Notes under the pieces: generated by a model | Seen by the model: the letters and a program-made list of their open reading frames with translations, nothing else | What the model was told of the DNA's origin: nothing | Database searches by the model: none | Position numbers and translations under genes: made by a program | Shown here: piece after piece, positions 42,444 to 51,137 of the stretch | Layout of the letters: each line of letters starts with the position of its first letter | Position numbering within the stretch: the stretch's first letter is position 1 | DNA from: JADCCX01 sp031431475 | GTDB taxonomy: Bacteria > Pseudomonadota > Alphaproteobacteria > Rhizobiales > Beijerinckiaceae | Direction of reading: 5' to 3' | Assembly: GCA_031431475.1 (NCBI GenBank) | Contig: JANPDL010000036.1 | Coordinates: 1 to 64,000 of the forward strand | Length of the DNA stretch: 64,000 bases

Positions 42444-43349
42444 ATGACCGACCTCAATGCCCTGATCGTTTTTGCCAAGGTTGCGGAGACGCAAAGCTTC
42501 TCCGAAGCGGCCCGGCGCCTGAATATGCCGATTTCGACGGTTTCGCGAAAAATTGCAGATCTCGAAGACGAACTCGGCGTACGCCTGTTTGAACGTTCGA
42601 CGCGGAGCCTGCGACTAACTGATGTCGGCGCGGATATCCTCAGCGAGGCTCAACGCGGTGCAGAGGTCAGTGAGGCTGTCGAGAGTATCGTTTCCAACCA
42701 ACTCTCGGAAGTGAAGGGATTGCTGCGGCTGTCAGCCCCGCCAAGCATCGCCGACAGCTTGCTCGCGCCAATCATCAATGCGTTCCAAGTATCTTACCCC
42801 GGAGTGCGGGTACACCTGTTGGTGACAGATCGCTACGTCGATCATATCGCCGAAGGCGTTGATCTCATCTTCCGGGTTGGAAAATTGAAAGATTCGATTC
42901 TGATCGCCCGGAAGATTTTGACCTACCGCCGTCGCCTTGTTGCCAGCCCTGACTATCTGGCGCAGCACGCGCCGCTCAAAAAACCGACAGATATTCTCAA
43001 CCACCGCCTGCTCGCATTCTCGTCCGTGACGAGTGAGCATAGTTGGACGTTCCGCAAAGGAGAAGAGTCGGAAACGGTCCATTTTCAGCCAGCGCTTGCA
43101 ATGAACGATTATGCGGGTCTCGCCGAGTCTCTTGCATCGGGCAGCGGCATCTGCGACTTGCCACCCATTGTCAGGCCGGACTTGATCCAGTCTGGCAAAC
43201 TCGTTGAGGTTATACCCGACTGGCACTTGCGGATCGAACCATTGTCGATGGTCCATCTCGGCAATCGGCACATTCCAAGACCGGTCAGGCTGTTCACGGA
43301 ATTCGCAAGCCAAATGGCGGTGAGGATTTTTCCTGACCTGCCGACGTGA
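42444..43349 (+). CDS. LysR-family transcriptional regulator
   Basis: 301 residues. The winged helix-turn-helix reads LIVFAKVAETQSFSEAARRL, then NMPISTVSRKIADLEDELGV and RLFERSTRSLRLTD, of the AaeR/DsdC-like type that keeps the variant MPISTVSRKI. A periplasmic-binding-type effector domain follows from about residue 90. It is divergent from the SnoaL/DoxX operon and probably controls it and itself through the palindrome at 42381-42400. The effector is unknown; phenolics or oxidants would fit similar loci. The 3' end abuts a dead IS5 element. Confidence 0.88.
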   Translation: MTDLNALIVFAKVAETQSFSEAARRLNMPISTVSRKIADLEDELGVRLFERSTRSLRLTDVGADILSEAQRGAEVSEAVESIVSNQLSEVKGLLRLSAPPSIADSLLAPIINAFQVSYPGVRVHLLVTDRYVDHIAEGVDLIFRVGKLKDSILIARKILTYRRRLVASPDYLAQHAPLKKPTDILNHRLLAFSSVTSEHSWTFRKGEESETVHFQPALAMNDYAGLAESLASGSGICDLPPIVRPDLIQSGKLVEVIPDWHLRIEPLSMVHLGNRHIPRPVRLFTEFASQMAVRIFPDLPT

Positions 43350-43912
43350 TCAACGAAACCCCCTCGCTGACACATTATTGCGGGCAGATCGGTTTGCGAC
43401 AATCGAGGGAGATCAAGATGGCCTGGACCAAAATCACTCGGCGTCAGCCTGAGCGCGACGGCTTGCGCTTTGCAACTGACCTGACAGATGCGGAGTGGGC
43501 GCTGATAGCGCCGCATCTTCCGGGGCAAAGCGGACCGGGCGGCCACGCACCACCGACCTGCGGGCCGTGATGGACGCGCTTCTGTACATTGCCTCCTCGG
43601 GCTGCCAGTGGCGGGCTTTGCCGCATGACTTTCCGCCAGTCTCGACCGTGCGGGGTTGTTTCTACGACTGGATGCGCCACCGTCCGTTCGCCACGCTCAA
43701 CCATTTGCTGATGATCCTTGCGCGCGAGAAGGCCGGACGGGCAGCCAGCCCCACGGCGGGCGTTATCGACAGCCAACCGGTCAAAACCACGGAAAGCGGC
43801 GGTCCCAGGGGCTTTGACGCGGGCAAGTGCATCAAGGGCCGCAAGAACCACATTGTCACCGACACGCAAGGCAACCTCGTCGGGCTTATCGTGCATCCTG
43901 CTATTGGGCAGA

Positions 43913-43937
43913 GTCTACCCCCGCGAAGGCGGGGGAC
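43913..43937. repeat. GC-rich palindromic repeat (CCCCCGC-GAA-GGCGGGGG)
   Basis: CCCCCGC (43918-43924) faces GCGGGGG (43929-43935), forming a tight hairpin inside the IS5 transposase pseudogene. It lies between VHPA and the block APLVLASIR, which are nearly adjacent in intact relatives. It is different from the repeat at 44002-44024. Confidence 0.75.
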
Positions 43938-44001
43938 CGGGGTGGCGCACCGCTCGTGCTGGCCTCGATCCGTTCCCGTTATCCTTGGCTGCGTCACGTC
44001 C

Positions 44002-44024
44002 CCTCATCCTGAGCTTGTCGAAGG
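44002..44024. repeat. Short palindromic repeat (CCTCATCCTGAGC..TCGAAGG type) in the IS5 transposase
   Basis: CCTCATCCTGAGCTTGTCGA then AGG. It is the same unit type as 836-860, in the opposite orientation, differing by one base in the core (GCTTG versus GCCTG). It replaces the DGGYAGD-type segment of the transposase, so it inserted there with a small loss or overwrite. Confidence 0.75.
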
Positions 44025-44516
44025 GTGCGGATGCAGGCCATGCGGGCAAGAAACTGAGAGCAGCGCTCGTGCCGATGGGGCGATGGACGTTGCAGATCAT
44101 CCGCCGTTCCGACACAGCCAAGGGCTTCAAACTGCTGCCACGCAGATGGGTTGTCGAACGCACGCTCGCCTTGCTCAACTGCTGCTGAAAACTCGCCAAA
44201 GACGTCGAAGCTACCATCGAAAGCGCAACAGCTTGGATATTCGTCGCCCATATCCGGGCTCTCACGCGAAGGATTGCAAAGCTTTGATACCAAACGTGGA
44301 GTTCTGAATCAGACTCTTAGGAATGCAATGGCGCTGGGCTTCATGGAACTTAAACGGCATGCGGGCGCTCAGAAAAGCTGCAAAGCCGCCGCTCATACCC
44401 GTAAAACTTTATCCGTGCACCAATGCCGCTGTGGATCGCTTCTGTCTTGCGGAGGCGGCGCGGGCATGACAAGTTGCCTTCACACGCTGCAGCATGGCCG
44501 AAGAGAGTGTTCCGCC

Positions 44517-45419
44517 TTGGATATCCGCCAGCTTCAGTATTTCCTCAAGATCGTTGAACATGGATCGTTTACTGCTGCGGCCTTGAGCCTTGGAATCGCA
44601 CAACCGACCTTGACCAAAAGCATGCGCTCGCTGGAGCGGCAACTCGGCGTCGAGCTGCTTCGGCGTCTGCCGCGCGGCATCGAACCGACAGAAGCAGGCC
44701 AGCGCCTTGCCGAACATGGGCGGCGTGCGGAGCTGCAGCTGCGAGACGCCGTCAATGCCATTGGCAGTCTCGATTCAAGCCCTTCCGGCGTGGTGATGAT
44801 CGGGGCGGGACCGGCATGGCTGAGGCGCATACTGCCCAAGGCCGTGTGTTCGGTCATCCGTCGCCACCCTGGGCTGAATGTACATATTGTCGGCGGGTTC
44901 GATGACAGCCTTCTTAAGGATCTTCGCACAGGCGTTCTGGACCTCGTCGTCGCGGAATTGCCCGAGGCTAAGTCAGCATCTGACCTGTCACTGACTAGGC
45001 TCGTCCAGGACGATCTGGGTATAGCGGCGCGCGCTGATCATCCTCTGGCGCGCAACTCCAGCGAGCTTGGCGATCTGTTGGAATTTCCCTGGGTCATGCC
45101 GCCGGTGAGCACCCGGGCCCGCAGGCGGCTGGATGCCCTTTTCGTCGCCGCCAATCTCCCCGCGCCTGATGTTCGCATCGAAACGGCATCCATGGCCTTT
45201 CTGCTGCAAGCCGTGCGTGGTGGCGATTTCCTCACCTTCACGGTCCGGACAACACTTGATGCAGCCGATGGCGGCGGCCTCGCCTGGCTGGATGTGCCAG
45301 CGCTGGTCTCGAGCCGCGAAGCGGGAATTCTGGTGCGGCGTGATGGTTGGGTCTCTCCCGGAATGCGCGCTGTGATTGACGAACTGACATTGATGTGTGC
45401 GCGCGACCCACGGAATTGA
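44517..45419 (+). CDS. LysR-family transcriptional regulator of the sugar/sulfatase operon
   Basis: 300 residues from TTG 44517 (LDIRQLQYFLKIVEHGSFTA), where the family alignment begins; the frame is open far upstream but non-homologous. HTH: AALSLGIAQPTLTKSMRSLE, RQLGVELLRRLPRGIEPT. The effector domain (from about 90) contains RARRRLDALFVAANLPAPDV and FLLQAVRGGDFLTF. It is of the GbpR/sugar-linked LysR group by general look. It reads in the same direction as the ABC/sulfatase operon 113 bp downstream and is its likely regulator. Confidence 0.82.
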   Translation: MDIRQLQYFLKIVEHGSFTAAALSLGIAQPTLTKSMRSLERQLGVELLRRLPRGIEPTEAGQRLAEHGRRAELQLRDAVNAIGSLDSSPSGVVMIGAGPAWLRRILPKAVCSVIRRHPGLNVHIVGGFDDSLLKDLRTGVLDLVVAELPEAKSASDLSLTRLVQDDLGIAARADHPLARNSSELGDLLEFPWVMPPVSTRARRRLDALFVAANLPAPDVRIETASMAFLLQAVRGGDFLTFTVRTTLDAADGGGLAWLDVPALVSSREAGILVRRDGWVSPGMRAVIDELTLMCARDPRN

Positions 45420-45421
45420 TA

Positions 45422-45439
45422 TGCCAAACAGCTATGGCA
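45422..45439. promoter_or_regulatory. Candidate operator upstream of the sugar ABC operon
   Basis: TGCCA-aacagcta-TGGCA gives 5-bp inverted arms directly after the LysR stop. It is followed by a second symmetric stretch ATGGAATTCAATTCAT (45441-45456, imperfect palindrome). Both lie 75-110 bp before the binding-protein start, where LysR regulators usually bind. Confidence 0.4.
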
Positions 45440-45531
45440 AATGGAATTCAATTCATTTGTAGCTATGCCTAGGCTGTGCCATCTTTCGTGGAACAGCCGC
45501 ATCACAAGAGTGGCTGACCAAGGGGGAAACA

Positions 45532-46881
45532 ATGGCAGTTCATCCTGCATTTGGCATTTCGCGCCGCAGCGTTCTCGCGGGAGCGGGGGCAGCGTCACTG
45601 GTGGGTTCATTGCGCAGAGTGCACGCGCAGGGCCGGGTGGTTCCGATCACCATTGTTGTCAATCAGTCACCGTGGTTCGAGAGCTTCCGCAAGACGGTTG
45701 AGCTTTATGAAAAGGAGACCGGCAACAAGGTCGAGCTCGACGTCAACCCGTTTGCCGGATCGCTGGAGAAGCAGCGCAACTCGGTGCGCGCCGCGCGTGG
45801 TCAGTACGATATCCTGATCATGAATTCCGGCTGGTTCACGGAAATGTACGCGGGCGGTTTCGTCGAGCCGCTGTCGGACATCGAGGCTGGCATGAAGCTG
45901 GACCCGGAGGTCTATTCGCTCGGCGACACGGTCTACTGGGATGCGGCGAAGAAGAACATGACGCCTGCCGGCAAGCTGATGTCCATGCCGATCTCGCCGC
46001 TGATCCCGCTGCTCTACTATCGTGGCGACCTCTACAAGCAGGCGGGGCTTGCAGCACCAAAAACCTTCGCCGAGCTGGAGGCGAATTCCCGGTCGTTCCA
46101 CAAACCGCCGGCCATGTACGGCATCATCCAGCGTGGCGCGCGCGGGCCACACACAGTGGCCTATGACTTCTATCCCTATCTTTACGGCTTCGGCGGCGGC
46201 ATCTTCAAGGACCAGAGTGCTGGTGACTATTCGGTCATCCTCAACGATGCCAAGGGCAAGGAAGCGCTGGATTATTACATCCGCCTCTCACGCGAGGCAG
46301 GACACCCCAAGACTGCGGCGCATGACCAGGCCGAGGTGATCCAGCATATGGTCACAGGCCGCACGGCCCATATCATGATGGTGGTTGCAGCCTGGTCGCA
46401 GATGGACGACCCCTCGAAGTCGGCTGTCGTCGACAAGGTGGAGTTCGCCGTGCCACCCCATGGGCCTGGAGCGAAGCCGAGTCCCGGCCTTGGCCACTGG
46501 CTTGGCGGTGTCGCAAAGAACGTGCCGGATGACCGCAAGCGCGCTGCCTCGGCCTTCCTCAAGTGGTACATGACGAAGGGTGCCCAGGTGGCCATGGCCA
46601 AGTTCGGCGGCATACCCATCCATGCGGCGGCCTACCGCGATCCCATTGCGAAGGAGCGCAAGTTCCGCTGGATGGAGCCGATGGCCGAGGCGCTCAAGCA
46701 CGCGGTCAACATCTACCAGTTCCCCGAGGCCAGCGAGGTCATCGCCAGCCTTGAGCTCGGCCTCAACCGGGCTGTCGCCGGGGAGATCACCTCTGCGCAA
46801 GCGCTCAATACGATGTCGGACGAGATCCATACCGTGATGGCCAAGTACAGCTACAACACCGGCAAGCTCAGGCCCCTGTAG
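45532..46881 (+). CDS. Sugar ABC transporter substrate-binding protein (family 1)
   Basis: 449 residues, preceded by AAGGGGG. The leader SRRSVLAGAGAASLVGSLRR has a twin-arginine motif and ends near HAQG, so Tat export is likely. The mature protein has the MalE/UgpB-type fold: ITIVVNQSPWFESFRKTVEL, YDILIMNSGWFTEMYAGGFV, MPISPLIPLLYYRGDLY, AAPKTFAELEANSRSF, LKWYMTKGAQVAMAKFGGIP. Members bind mono- and oligosaccharides. First gene of an operon with two permeases, a sulfatase-like protein and sugar oxidoreductases, so a sulfated or otherwise substituted sugar is a plausible ligand. Confidence 0.88.
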   Translation: MAVHPAFGISRRSVLAGAGAASLVGSLRRVHAQGRVVPITIVVNQSPWFESFRKTVELYEKETGNKVELDVNPFAGSLEKQRNSVRAARGQYDILIMNSGWFTEMYAGGFVEPLSDIEAGMKLDPEVYSLGDTVYWDAAKKNMTPAGKLMSMPISPLIPLLYYRGDLYKQAGLAAPKTFAELEANSRSFHKPPAMYGIIQRGARGPHTVAYDFYPYLYGFGGGIFKDQSAGDYSVILNDAKGKEALDYYIRLSREAGHPKTAAHDQAEVIQHMVTGRTAHIMMVVAAWSQMDDPSKSAVVDKVEFAVPPHGPGAKPSPGLGHWLGGVAKNVPDDRKRAASAFLKWYMTKGAQVAMAKFGGIPIHAAAYRDPIAKERKFRWMEPMAEALKHAVNIYQFPEASEVIASLELGLNRAVAGEITSAQALNTMSDEIHTVMAKYSYNTGKLRPL

Positions 46882-46882
46882 C

Positions 46883-47791
46883 ATGACTTCAGCCGCTCCA
46901 GCCCTGGCGGATGCGGGAATGCAGGAAGACAGGCTCTGGCGCTGGCTCACATTTGCGCCAGCCGGGATTCTGCTTCTCGCGTTCAGCGTCCTGCCCATTC
47001 TCAACCTGATCGTGGTCAGCTTCCTGCATGTGTCGTGGAGCGGAGGTTCAGCGAGCTTTTCAGCAGCTGGCATCGCGCACTACAGGGCTTTGGGCGGTGA
47101 CGAATTGTTCCGGGCGGGCGTGAGGAATACGCTCGTCTTCGCGGTCTTCGCGGTTGCGGGACAGATGGTGCTGGGATTCGCGCTGGCGCTCCTGACCAGC
47201 CGCGTCACCCGGGGACGGATCATATATCGCACCATCTTCATTCTGCCGATCCTGATCCCTGGCATCGTCATCGGCGCGATCTGGAAGCTGATGTTCCAGC
47301 CGGATTTCGGCCTCATCAACCAGATTTTCGGGCTGATTGGTCTTGGGCCGTTCGAGTGGCTGAAGTCAGCGTCGACCGCCCTGATGTCCGTGATCATCGT
47401 CGATATCTGGCACTGGACTCCGTTCTGCTTCCTGCTGTTCCTGGCTGGCCTCGAGTCACTTCCGCAAGATGTCTATGAAGCCGCGGAAATCGATGGTGCA
47501 TCCGTCTGGCAAGAGCTTGCTTATGTAACCCTGCCTCTCATGCTGCCGACGATCCTCGTGACACTCGTCTTCCGCATTGTGGTTGCCTTCAAGGTTTTTG
47601 ACGAAGTCTACCTGCTGACCAGCGGAGGGCCGGGGACGTCTACCGAGGTCGTGAGCTTCACCATTTATCAGCGCTTCTTCACGGAAGACCGCGTCGGCTA
47701 TGGCTCGGCCATGTCGGTCGCGGTGATCTTTCTGGTGTCGCTGCTGCTCGTTCTGGCGCTCTCAGCCCGCAAGCGTCTGGGCCCGGCATGA
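46883..47791 (+). CDS. Sugar ABC transporter permease (MalF/UgpA-like)
   Basis: 302 residues, six hydrophobic segments. The EAA loop reads VYEAAEIDGASVWQELAYVT then LPLMLPTILV, and YLLTSGGPGTSTEVVSF is typical of carbohydrate uptake permeases (CUT1). It starts 1 bp after the binding-protein stop and overlaps the next permease by 4 bp. Confidence 0.9.
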   Translation: MTSAAPALADAGMQEDRLWRWLTFAPAGILLLAFSVLPILNLIVVSFLHVSWSGGSASFSAAGIAHYRALGGDELFRAGVRNTLVFAVFAVAGQMVLGFALALLTSRVTRGRIIYRTIFILPILIPGIVIGAIWKLMFQPDFGLINQIFGLIGLGPFEWLKSASTALMSVIIVDIWHWTPFCFLLFLAGLESLPQDVYEAAEIDGASVWQELAYVTLPLMLPTILVTLVFRIVVAFKVFDEVYLLTSGGPGTSTEVVSFTIYQRFFTEDRVGYGSAMSVAVIFLVSLLLVLALSARKRLGPA

Positions 47792-48624
47792 GCGAGCGCA
47801 TTGCCATCGGGCGCAGCCAGTTGCCCACCCAGCTTGCGCTTGGCCTTGCGGCGCTCGTGGTCATCACCCCGGTCGCCTGGGTGATCGCGGCAGGATTTCG
47901 CACGCAGATATCGCTGCTGATCGGCGAGTTCTGGTTCACGCCGGTGCTGACGAGTTTTCAGGACGTGCTTTTCTCCAAGACCTCGGTTTTCCTCACCAAC
48001 TTCGGCAACTCGATGATCGTCGGCATTGCCAGCACGCTGCTCACGCTGACAGCGGCCTTTCTCGGTGCATGGTCGCTCCATCGCATGCACTGGCCGTCCT
48101 GGGTCGTCCACCTCTGCCTTGGCTGGGCGATGCTGTTTCACATGGTTCCGCCGATCACGTTGGCGGGTGCCTGGTTCACACTCTTCCGGACCATCGGCAT
48201 CGACAATACGCTGTTCGGCATCACGCTCGCCCATGCCACGCTGAACCTGCCGATGGCGCTGTGGCTCATGGGTGTCTTCGTGCAGGACGTACCGCGTGAG
48301 CTGGAGGAGGCCGCCTTCATCGATGGCGCGACAACGCCGACGCTGCTGCTGAAGATCGTGATGCCGATCGTGGCCCCCGGCCTCGCGGCTACAGCGGTGC
48401 TCTGCTTTGTCTTCTCGTGGAATGAATTCGCCGCCGCACTGGTGCTGTCGACTAAGCCGACCGCAACAGTCCCGGTCGCCATCGCCAAATTCGCGCAGGA
48501 CTTCGAGATTCAATACACGCAGATGGCGGCCAGCGCTGCGCTTTCGATCATTCCGGCCGTCATCCTGCTCATCATTTGCCAACGATACATCGTCAAGGGC
48601 CTGACCACGGGTGCAGTGAAGTAG
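47788..48624 (+). CDS. Sugar ABC transporter permease (MalG/UgpE-like)
   Basis: 278 residues, six hydrophobic segments. The EAA loop reads ELEEAAFIDGATTPTLLLKI then VMPIVAPGLAATAV, and CFVFSWNEFAAALVLS is the CUT1 C-terminal signature. It pairs with the preceding permease. No ATPase gene follows; the transporter probably borrows a shared MsmK/UgpC-type ATPase encoded elsewhere. Confidence 0.9.
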   Translation: MSERIAIGRSQLPTQLALGLAALVVITPVAWVIAAGFRTQISLLIGEFWFTPVLTSFQDVLFSKTSVFLTNFGNSMIVGIASTLLTLTAAFLGAWSLHRMHWPSWVVHLCLGWAMLFHMVPPITLAGAWFTLFRTIGIDNTLFGITLAHATLNLPMALWLMGVFVQDVPRELEEAAFIDGATTPTLLLKIVMPIVAPGLAATAVLCFVFSWNEFAAALVLSTKPTATVPVAIAKFAQDFEIQYTQMAASAALSIIPAVILLIICQRYIVKGLTTGAVK

Positions 48625-48658
48625 CCGTGGCCTGTCGGACAGGCTGAAAACTGAGGGA

Positions 48659-50188
48659 ATGAAGATGAAGACCGTCTTTGTGCTGTTCGATTCGCTGAAC
48701 CGCCACATGCTGGGTGCCTATGGCGGGCAGCGCATTCCGACGCCCAATTTCGACCGCCTGGCGAAGCGCACGCGCACCTATGACGGACACTATGTCGGCT
48801 CGCTGCCTTGCATGCCCGCGCGCCGCGACATGCTGACCGGGCGCCTCACGTTCCTGCACCGCAGCTGGGGGCCGCTGGAACCGTTCGACAACGCCTTCCC
48901 CGAACTCCTGCACAATGCAGGCGTCTACAGCCACCTCATTACCGATCACTATCACTACTGGGAGGATGGCGGAGCGACCTATCACAACCGCTATGACACC
49001 TATGAGTTCGTGCGCGGACAGGAGGGCGACCCCTGGAAGGCGATGGTTCAGCCCCATTGGGAGCGCTTGCGGGAGATGTATCACGCGCGCCAGTTCTCCG
49101 ATCAGCGCCGAAACTACCACGCGCAGAACGTCATCAACCGCGAGTTCATCAAGGAGGAGAAGGACTTCCCCTCCGTCCAGTGCTTCGCCCACGGCTTCGA
49201 GTTTCTCGAGCGCAACCGCAACGCTGACAACTGGATCCTGCAGATCGAGACCTTCGATCCGCATGAGCCCTTCCAGGCCCCTGAACGCTTCAAAAAGCCG
49301 TTCGAAACGGGATGGAAGGGGCCCATCCGCGACTGGCCGCGCTATGGCCGTGTCGATGAACTGCCGGAGGAATGCGAGGAGCTGCGCGCCAACTACTACG
49401 CCATCGTCTCCATGTGCGATTTCCTGCTGGGCGAATTGCTCGACGACTTCGACAAGCATGACATGTGGAAGGATACGGCGCTGATCGTGACGACCGATCA
49501 CGGCTTCCTGCTGGGGGAGCATGATTTCTGGGCCAAGAATCGCATGAACATCTATCAGGAGGTGGCGCACATCCCCCTGTTCATCCACGATCCCCGCAGG
49601 CCCGAGCGCGCTGCAACGCGTGCGTCGCGGCTGACGCAATCGATTGATCTGTGTCCCACGATCCTCGACCTTTACGGCATCAAGCCGCCGCCGGAAGTTG
49701 AGGGCGTGTCGATGCTCGCTGAGAAGGCCGAGCGTGAGGCGTTGCTTTTCGGTTACTTCGGTGGGGCGGTGAATGTCACGGACGGGCAAGCCACCTACCA
49801 CAGGTTCCCGCCGGATCTGAAAACGCAGGAGATCTATCAATACACGCTGATGCCGACGCACATCTTTGATCTCTTCTCGCCGGAGGAACTGGCAAAAGCC
49901 GAGATGTCCGAAGCACTGCCGTTCACCAAGGGCGCGCGGGTGATGAAGGTTCCGGTCGATAACCGATCGCCCTTCTACAATGTCTATGGGCCTGGTGCGC
50001 TGCTGGAAGACACGACAAGGCTCTATGATCTCAAGCGTGATCCGGGCCAATCGAACCCTGTCGATGATCCGAGACTGGAGGCGCGCCTGACCGGTGAGAT
50101 GCTGCGTCTGATGCTGGCGAACCACGCGCCACCGGAGGCCTTCGTGCGGCTTGGTTTAAGCGCTCCTTTTCGTACTGCGGCCGAATAA
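48659..50188 (+). CDS. Sulfatase-family hydrolase (formylglycine-type)
   Basis: 509 residues, preceded by TGAGGGA. No signal peptide, so cytosolic. The metal site starts with VLFDSLNRHMLGAYGG (D11). The maturation motif is C51-M-P-A-R (SLPCMPARRDMLTGR), with Ala in place of the usual Ser. Later blocks are ETFDPHEPFQAPERF and IVTTDHGFLLGEHDFWAK with the Asp-His pair of the alkaline-phosphatase fold. C-x-P-x-R proteins become formylglycine enzymes that cleave sulfate esters, and some relatives hydrolyse phosphonate esters or transfer phosphoethanolamine. Within this operon it probably removes sulfate from an imported sugar. A matching sulfatase-modifying enzyme is not seen in the window. Confidence 0.83.
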   Translation: MKMKTVFVLFDSLNRHMLGAYGGQRIPTPNFDRLAKRTRTYDGHYVGSLPCMPARRDMLTGRLTFLHRSWGPLEPFDNAFPELLHNAGVYSHLITDHYHYWEDGGATYHNRYDTYEFVRGQEGDPWKAMVQPHWERLREMYHARQFSDQRRNYHAQNVINREFIKEEKDFPSVQCFAHGFEFLERNRNADNWILQIETFDPHEPFQAPERFKKPFETGWKGPIRDWPRYGRVDELPEECEELRANYYAIVSMCDFLLGELLDDFDKHDMWKDTALIVTTDHGFLLGEHDFWAKNRMNIYQEVAHIPLFIHDPRRPERAATRASRLTQSIDLCPTILDLYGIKPPPEVEGVSMLAEKAEREALLFGYFGGAVNVTDGQATYHRFPPDLKTQEIYQYTLMPTHIFDLFSPEELAKAEMSEALPFTKGARVMKVPVDNRSPFYNVYGPGALLEDTTRLYDLKRDPGQSNPVDDPRLEARLTGEMLRLMLANHAPPEAFVRLGLSAPFRTAAE

Positions 50189-50189
50189 C

Positions 50190-51137
50190 GTGGTCAGCGT
50201 TCCATCCAATCTCGCCGGGCTGACTGGCGATCCGAGGCAGTTCGCCAGTGTTCGCCGGATCGTGCTCGATGAGGGGCCGGACAAGGGCGTGACCGCCTAT
50301 GCCTTTTCAACCGGAGGCGGGCTGGATTTCTGGGTGCTTGGTGATCGAGCGATGGACATCGGACCCCTGTGGTGGCGGGGCACACCCGTGGCATGGCAAA
50401 GTCCGGCTGGCATGCGTCATCCATCCCGTGTTGACACCGGTTCGGATGGCGGACGCGGTTTTGAACGGGGCTTTTCTGGCTTTCTGATGACTTGCGGTCT
50501 GGACCATATCCGGCAGCCTGAACAAGGACGTCCGTTACATGGGCCGTTATCGTTCCTGCCAGCGCGGGTGAGCGCTTACGGGGAAGACTGGCAAGCCGCA
50601 GAGCCTGTCCTGTTTGCTGAGGGCGAGATCGTCCAGTGGCGTCACAATGGTGAACACCTGGCACTGATCCGACGGATCGAAGCACCGATCGGAGGAACAT
50701 CGCTGCGCATCCGGGATCGTGTTGAGAACCGTAGCAATACTCTCCAAAGGCATGCGCTCCTGTACCATATGAATGTGGGGTTTCCGTTTTTGCGTCCGGG
50801 CGCACGCCTGGCCGTTGGCGAGCAACGCATTGGCTTGAGTATCGATGATCCAGATCCGGCTCGCAAGCCGGAGGTCGGTTGCCTTGCGGTGGGTGATTCG
50901 CGCGGGCGTGTAATTCTCGAAAGCGGCGGCGCGCGGCTGACGCTTGGCTTCGGGACAGAGACGCTTCCCTTTTTCCAGCATTGGCATGATCCGCGTCCCG
51001 GATCATTCGTGCTGGCGCTGGAGCCCTGCACCAGTATGCGGCCGGAGCCTGGTTCATCAGCCGATGAGCTGATTCTGGCCCCGGGCGAACGCCGCAGCTA
51101 TGCAGTCGATCTGTTGATTGATGAAGGTGCAGCGTGA
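50190..51137 (+). CDS. DUF4432 / aldose 1-epimerase-like protein
   Basis: 315 residues from GTG 50190, directly after the sulfatase stop. It has the galactose-mutarotase-like beta fold of DUF4432: TAYAFSTGGGLDFWVLGDRA, MDIGPLWWRGTPVAWQSPAG, FERGFSGFLMTCGLDHIRQP, LHGPLSFLPARVSAYGEDW, LLYHMNVGFPFLRPGARL. These proteins are expected to act on the anomeric centre of sugars or to be mutarotases; no firm activity is assigned. Its position in a sugar operon fits. It overlaps the next gene by 4 bp. Confidence 0.82.
   Translation: MVSVPSNLAGLTGDPRQFASVRRIVLDEGPDKGVTAYAFSTGGGLDFWVLGDRAMDIGPLWWRGTPVAWQSPAGMRHPSRVDTGSDGGRGFERGFSGFLMTCGLDHIRQPEQGRPLHGPLSFLPARVSAYGEDWQAAEPVLFAEGEIVQWRHNGEHLALIRRIEAPIGGTSLRIRDRVENRSNTLQRHALLYHMNVGFPFLRPGARLAVGEQRIGLSIDDPDPARKPEVGCLAVGDSRGRVILESGGARLTLGFGTETLPFFQHWHDPRPGSFVLALEPCTSMRPEPGSSADELILAPGERRSYAVDLLIDEGAA

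Larger units (their letters stand above)
43418..44287 (+). pseudogene. IS5-family transposase, broken by frameshifts and two repeat insertions
   Basis: Starts at ATG 43418 (MAWTKITRRQPERDGLRFAT, then DLTDAEWALIAPHLP). A frameshift near 43530 leads to TGRPRTTDLRAVMDALLYIA, SSGCQWRALPHDFPP, SPTAGVIDSQPVKTTESGGP and GRKNHIVTDTQGNLVGLIVH. A GC-rich palindrome (43913-43937) then breaks the frame; APLVLASIRSRYPWLRHV follows, and a second repeat (44002-44024) breaks it again before KLRAALVPMGRWTLQIIRRS and LLPRRWVVERTLALLN. A stop after LLNCC and a further shifted piece EATIESATAWIFVAHI end the gene. It is clearly inactive. A right-end repeat may lie at 44292-44318; the left end is not visible. Confidence 0.85.

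Noticed and set aside
43350..43417. Left inverted repeat of the IS5-family element
   Set aside because: Nothing matches the candidate right end (44292-44318), so the left end appears lost or unrecognisable.
47698..48708. 336-codon minus-strand frame over the second sugar permease
   Set aside because: It is rich in Arg/His/Asp with no domain match, while the plus strand encodes a standard permease.
48593..50125. 510-codon open frame antisense to the sulfatase gene
   Set aside because: The plus-strand frame has clear sulfatase motifs; the antisense frame is a high-GC shadow without domain similarity.
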